In this document: piece after piece, positions 58,421 through 64,000 of the stretch
How the letters are laid out: every line of letters begins with the position of its first letter
Position numbering within the stretch: position 1 is the stretch's first letter
Source of the DNA: Amaurobius ferox
Lineage: Eukaryota; Arthropoda; Arachnida; Araneae; Amaurobiidae
Length of the DNA: 64,000 nucleotides
Reading direction: 5' to 3'
Assembly (NCBI GenBank): GCA_951213105.1
Contig: OX578139.1
Location: forward strand, 69,127,754 to 69,191,753
The notes under the pieces: generated by a model
What the model was told of the DNA's origin: nothing
The model's database searches: none
The model's input: the letters and a program-made list of their open reading frames with translations, nothing else
Translations under genes and position numbers: made by a program

Positions 58421-58589
58421 ATTAACTTTGAAGTAATACTTTGTTAATAAGGCAGAGTAAAGTAAATTTTACTGTCGACAGACGGTTTTTCTGTGTTTGG
58501 GCAATTTTCTATCTTTATGGTGAAGCTACTCTATTCTTATATTCAAGAAGGAAACTCATTTTTCTTCCAAAATAGGTCTTCCCTTTAAT

Positions 58590-58735
58590 TTTTTATGCTG
58601 TTGCATTTACAAAATACATTTTACCCGTAAATTTTTAAAGGAGTTAGAACGATGTTTTTTAAGTTAATTATGTTCCTGCAAATGGCTCATAAATGATTAT
58701 AAAAGAATACGGATTAATATATCCGTATTTATGTC
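58590..58735. repeat. Direct repeat right of the GC-rich segment
   Basis: Second copy of the 57890-58045 block, about 85% similar by eye. Confidence 0.75.
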
Positions 58736-59138
58736 ATGCAATAAATTACCAATTAATACATTTGATAAACAAGAAATGTGCTCCCTAAAGCAGATCCGAC
58801 CAATCAAGATACCCATATCTCAAAACATGCACCATAGGGGATCCTTTGTAATTTCAGGGCAGACTCTTTCATAAATTGATTCTATACACTTGATTGACTT
58901 CTCCCTAGACGCAGGCTGTACTATCAGAGTTCTGTTACTCTCTTCTGACATCTTGTCGTGAAAGTATGAAGTACCCCTGAGACCGAGCATTATTCTTGAG
59001 GTTGATATTCATTACCTCAGCTGGTTTCTTAAATACTTAATTTTAAGCTGCTTGTTAACCCACATGAACTGTGTGATTCCGAAAATTGTTATAATCTATT
59101 AGGCTTTGTAAAGGCAGAAAGAAGTATTTCAAAATACG
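58736..59138. other. No feature seen
   Basis: Mixed composition. Some words (cttctccctagacgcaggctg) resemble 47825-47845, suggesting another dispersed repeat. Confidence 0.3.
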
Positions 59139-59324
59139 TTTTTAACACTTTACAACATAGTTGAAAGTGTTTATGACTTTGTTCATTCTGTCTGTCTGTC
59201 TATCCGTTAGCACGATAACTGCCGTAAAAATGGCTTTAATACTTTACAACATAGTTGAAAGTGTTTATGACTTTGTTCATTCTGCCTGTCTGTCTGTTCA
59301 TTAGCACGATAGCTACCGTAAAAA

Positions 59325-60089
59325 TCTGATGTGGGCAACACATGACTTTCCTTATATAATGTAATAAATTTACTACTTTTACAGTAAAAAAATAGGTTTT
59401 TCTTATAGTAGATATTAATATTCTTGTCACAAGATATTGAATTTTCGACAATCATTCGTCATTTTCATTGATTTTGCGTCATTTTTATCCGTTTGGCGAG
59501 ATTTTTGTTAATTTGGCAACATTTCAAAAAGTCGCCAAGTTGGCGTCATTCCGCCAAATTCGTCGCCAAAATCCCACCAAGCGTTATGGACGAAGAAATA
59601 AGTTGTTCTTATAGCAGATAAATGACTATTGGCGTTCAAATATAAAAATATTACTTAAAGTATCTTTTTTCATGAATGGAACGAGCTAGATCCATGAGAA
59701 TAATGTCATCCATTTTATCGCATGGTATTACATATGAAAAGTGAACATGTTTCTCAATAGGAATTTTTTTTTTCATTTTATATGACCTTTTAATAATTTT
59801 TTGAAAAATGTGCAATATCTCGAGAATGGTTCATGTTAGCGTTCTAAAATTTATGTCAATCGTTTTCTAATGCAAACTTACATAAGAAATGTCTATTTGC
59901 GTAACTTTATTAGTGGTTTTGATTTTTTGACGATTTTTTCAAAATTTTATTCGAAAATTTAGGGGGGTTTTGAACATTCGATTACGTATAAAAACTACAG
60001 GCTTCCAGTTTTTACTGATTGTGATTTTTGTACTAAATTTGGTTCGAATCGGTCAATTCGTTCGTCAGTTATCGTCTCCACAGACTCAC

Positions 60090-60146
<57 letters not shown>

Positions 60147-60320
60147 TGCTTTCACACACACACACACATACTTTCACACACACACACACAGACACCACTT
60201 CAAAAATGTTTGATTCGTGATCAGGGCTGCTTGAAACGTGCTCTCCCGTGGATAACTCGATTTCGAATTTTCGGCCATGTCACAATACTTTCCTTATACA
60301 TTATGTATATAAGGAAAGTA
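59325..60320 (-). mobile_element. Family B element nested in A7
   Basis: Left CTGATGTGGGCAACACATGA, right ACTTTCCTTATACATTATGT, then ATATAAGGAAAGT. Contains a TTGGCG/CGCCAA-rich block (59460-59580) and (CA)n at 60092-60190. Inserted in the A-run of A7 (gataactgccgtaaaaatgac in other copies). Confidence 0.85.
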
Positions 60321-60708
60321 AAAATGACTTTATCAAAATTTTAGTATGTTTTTCAGACGGTCTGCTGGACCTATGGGAATATAAATGAATAATATCACCC
60401 AATTAGTTTTTATTGAACCCGGATTGAAATAATGAAATACATTGAATCCTATAGGACCTAATGTTTCAAACATTTTTTAAGCGGATTTAAAATTCACAAA
60501 TTGCTTCGAAAATTTTAGGAAATATTCAAATTATCCCATAAAATATATGTAAAAAAATTCAGTAAAATATGTTAGGTAGTTTTTAAATAAAAATTATTTA
60601 ATATTGGGAGAGAAACAAATTCAATTAAATTCTGACTCTCGTTATATCCTCCAGAAAGAAAAAAGAGATATATTATATAAAAAATATCTTTCCAAGAATT
60701 TAATTATT

Positions 60709-61633
60709 ACTTTCCTTATATACATAATGTATAAGGAAAGTATTGTGACGGGGTCGAAAATTCGAATTCGAGTTTTCGACGGGAGAGCATGTTTCAAGCA
60801 TCCCTGATCACGAATCAAACATTTTTGAAGTGATGTCTGTGTGTGTATGTGTGTGTGTGTGTGTCAGTGGGTCTGTGGAGACGATAACTGACGAACGAAT
60901 GGACCGATTCGAACCAAATTTGGTACAAAAATCACAATCTGTAAACACTGGAAGCCTATTGTTTTTATACGCAATCGAATGTTCAGAACCCCCCTAAATT
61001 TTCGAATGAAATTTTGAAAAAATCGTCAAAAAATCAAAACCAATAATAAAGTTACGTAAATAGACATTCCTTATGCAATTTTTCATTAGAAAACGATTGA
61101 CATAAATTTTAGAACGCTAACATGAACCGTTCTCGAGATATTGCACATTTTTCAAAAAAATTATCAAAAAGTCAAATAAAATAGAAAAAAAATATTTCCT
61201 ATTGAGAAACATGTTCACTTTTCATATATAATATCATGCGATAAATTGGGTGACATCATTCTCGTGGATCTAGCTCGTTCCATTCATGAAAAAAGATACT
61301 TTGAGTAATACATTTGCATTTGAACGCCAATTCATCTGCTGTAAGAATAACTTATTTCTTCGTTCATAACGCTTGGCGAGATTTTGGCGACGAAATTGGC
61401 GGAATGTCGCCAACTTGGCGACCTTTTGAAATGTTGCCAAATTAATGAAAATCTCGCCAAATGGATAAAAATGACGATAATTAATGAAAATGACGACTAA
61501 TTGTCGAAAAGTCAATATCTTGGAAAGGATATTAGTATCTACTAGAAGAAAAACCTATTTATTTTACTGTAAAAGTAGTAAATTCATTTCATTATATAAG
61601 GAAAGTCATGTGTTGCCCACATCAGATTTTTTT
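60709..61633 (+). mobile_element. Family B element, opposite orientation
   Basis: 5' ACTTTCCTTATATACATAAT, GTGACGGGGTCGAAAATTCG and (TG)n at 60838-60862; TTGGCG/CGCCAA block at 61370-61460; 3' GGAAAGTCATGTGTTGCCCA, then CATCAGATTTTTTT. Complete at both ends; a good reference copy. Confidence 0.85.
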
Positions 61634-62187
61634 ATATATGAGAAAGGTTTCACATTTTAAAATAAATATGAAAAATAACAAATTTTTGAATAAAATAAAT
61701 TATTATAGTATTGTGATGAATAAAACGATTGGAAAAATGATTATGAATGATATGCTGCTGTCATATAGAGCCGATTTATATTTCGATGACGTCATTTGAA
61801 TGAAGTTCATTTGTTTTCGATGAAGTTTTCAAATATAATAAATTATTGTAGTGTTATAATAATTTTAAAAATATTACCGAGGAATGTATCGCATTTTAGA
61901 GATGTTTAAACCAGGCAATTTATATTTCAATGCCGTCATTTGAATGAAGTTCATTTTCTTCGATGAAGTTTTCAAATATAATAAATTAATGTAGTATTGT
62001 GATAATTTTAAAAATATTACCGAGGACTGTATCGCAATTGAGAGATGTTTGTATAAAATTGCATTGAAGTTGGAAAGTGTTTCATAATCAATGCTTTAAG
62101 TATGATTGATCATTTTTGTTACTTTATAAAACTGGTTCTTTCTAACGGGTTACTGCTGTGATATTTTTAAGGCACATCTAAATTAAT

Positions 62188-63489
62188 AACAAGAAAGATC
62201 AATCATGCATAAAGCATTGATTATGAAACACTTTCCAACTTCAATGCAATTTTATTTAAACATGTCTAGAATGCAATACATTCCTCGGTAATATTTTAAA
62301 ACTTATCACAATACTACATTAATTTATTATATTTGAAAACTTAAACCTTCATCGAAAAAAATGAACTTCATTCAAATGACGGCATTAAAATATAAATTGC
62401 CTGGTTTAAACATCTCGAAAATGTGATACATTCCTCGGTAATAATTTTAGAGTTATCATAATACTACGATAATTTATTATATTTGAAAACTTCATCGAAA
62501 ACAACTGAAATTCATTCAAATGACGTCATAGAAAAAATAACATGCCTGGCTCTCTCTATAAAAGCAGCATTTCATTCATAAATAATTTCTCATTCATGTC
62601 AGTCATCACAATACTATAATAATTTATTTTATTTAAAAATTAAGACCATGGAGCTACAAGTAATTAAACTCTATGCGTAAAACTTCATCGAAAAAATTCG
62701 TCCTTCTCTTTGTAAAATCAATGAATACTTCATTCATATCAGCTACGCAGACTCCATGAACTAAATGATTTTGTGTTAAAGAAATACAGCAATTCTAATA
62801 CAACTCATTCTACATATTTTGCTGTTTACATTTTACATAGGTGAAAAATAGGCTTCTTTGTAGAAATAATCAAATTTGGATGAGCATTTAAACTCAAATA
62901 TATTGTAATTGCGTTGTTTCAGTATGTAGATGCACAAAATTTAAGCAAAAATAAAGTGGTTTTAGGACGGATACAACACTCAATATGAATTAAAAAGAAC
63001 TTTAAAAATCACGATTTTGAGACAAGATGGGTGCCGTATATCATTTTGAAGTGGGTCACGGGATCTTTTCATATCATGGTCACGTGATCACTTCATATAA
63101 GAGGTGTTATTATTATTTTAATGTTTATTTTAAAAACTACTGAATATATTTCGCTGAATTTTTTTTATATTTTTAATGGAACAATTTGAATATTACCTAA
63201 AATTTTCGAAGCAATTTGTGAATTTCAAATCCGGTTAAAAAATGTTTGAAAAATTAGGTCCCATAGGGCTCAATATATTTCATTTTTTTAACCCGGGCTC
63301 AATCCAAAACTAATTGGGTGATATTATTCATTTATATTCCCATAGGTCCTACAGACCGTCTGAACAACATACTAAAATTTCATTTTGATTAAGTCATTTT
63401 TACGGCTGTTTTCGTCCTAACGGACAGACAGACAGATAGAATGAACAAAGTCATAAACACTTTTCAACTTTGTTGTAAAGTGTTAAAAA
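62188..63489 (-). mobile_element. Family A element, copy A6
   Basis: Full-length: AACAAGAAAGATCAATCATG at left, AACTTTGTTGTAAAGTGTTA at right. Short GACA tract (63423-63436). Confidence 0.85.
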
Positions 63490-64000
63490 TTACTCTCACT
63501 TTTACTATATTGAATGATAAAATACACGAATGGAGTTTAACATTGCATCCATTTTATTTGTTTGGAGAATCCTTTAATAGAAATTTAGCGATTATGAATT
63601 ATGACCGTCAGCCCGTATTTCGGGATCTTCAGACTGGATATCTAAAAAACAAGTTAATGTATATCTCAGCAGCAAATTATTTAATTTCAACCTAACCATT
63701 CAATTTAAATGTAATTTAGTACTAGTATTTCAATTTGTAAATATAAGCGGTTTATTGGTTTGCAGAGAGATCTAATAAGTAGAAGATCCAAAATTTGGTC
63801 AAACATTGAGAAATAGGATGTACAAATCTAAGACTGTTTTATAATATGTCCGCAGTAATGTTTTATTTTTATCAAAAACTATTTCATTAGTTTGAGATCT
63901 TTATTAAATAATGTTTAGGTTCACACTGTATACAACCTCACTGTCACATTAGGTCTACTATCGTAACCATAAAAGAGTAGACATCTTTGTAAGAACCGGT
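63490..64000. other. No recognisable gene
   Basis: An 84-codon frame (63441-63695, +) starts inside A6 and continues past its end. The part outside (EWSLTLHPFYLFGESFNRNL and on) has plausible composition but no recognised domain. The rest is AT-rich. Confidence 0.3.

Larger units (their letters stand above)
59139..62120 (+). mobile_element. Family A element A7, broken up by B insertions
   Basis: A sequence appears as 59139-59320 (with a ~90-bp tandem duplication of its 5' end at 59235), 60321-60600 and about 61670-62120. The gaps are filled by two B elements in opposite orientations and about 110 bp of other sequence (60601-60708). It ends with the family hairpin and 'ttgatcatttttgtt'. Confidence 0.75.

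Overview
This window looks like AT-rich, repeat-dominated nuclear DNA from an animal, most likely an arthropod and plausibly a spider. I infer this from the mobile elements (jockey-type LINE, mariner, Tc1, hAT, Penelope-like retroelements, and hairpin-ended non-autonomous elements carrying GACA or CA microsatellites), the long microsatellites and the lack of any bacterial gene organisation. No intact host protein-coding gene is recognisable. Almost every long reading frame is a low-complexity translation of a microsatellite or a remnant of a mobile element.

Layout: 0.25-8 kb holds members of two repeat families, named here A and B/C. 8.3-10.8 kb is a tandem duplication whose first copy keeps a short signal-peptide-like reading frame. 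12-18.5 kb holds two B elements, a 5'-truncated jockey-type reverse transcriptase and three head-to-tail C elements. 19-27 kb holds two A elements flanking Penelope-like (PLE) remnants, including a PLE core enclosed by ~620-bp inverted arms next to (TA)n tracts. 27-31.5 kb contains a GC-rich, promoter-like island with possible small exons. 32-34.5 kb holds a broken Tc1 and a broken mariner side by side, bounded by (TA)n tracts. 35-38 kb contains a 5S rRNA-derived sequence joined to a tRNA-like segment, then a hAT-type MITE with an 8-bp target duplication, whose end was later duplicated around a Tc1 fragment. 38.4-42.2 kb has minisatellites and a large interrupted inverted repeat. 44.5-45 kb has two tRNA-like SINE heads. 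48-53.6 kb is a satellite array with a 272-bp dimeric unit and a 544-bp higher-order period. 54-57.7 kb holds a transposase fragment, a TIR element interrupted by an A element, and an internally deleted mariner. 59-63.5 kb is a nest of B elements inside an A element, followed by another A element.

The most interesting observations are: (1) families A and B/C, which share no obvious sequence, share one architecture (5' motif, near-terminal microsatellite, inverted copy of the motif just inside a 3' hairpin, insertion in oligo-T), as in non-autonomous Helentron-type elements; (2) the satellite array, with diverged monomers on its left edge, a homogenised core and an inverted monomer at its right edge; (3) the PLE copy with inverted 3' ends beside (TA)n; (4) the 5S/tRNA-like compound. 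Since no host gene is intact, there is no gene pathway to describe. The region is best read as layered insertions and duplications whose relative order can partly be reconstructed.
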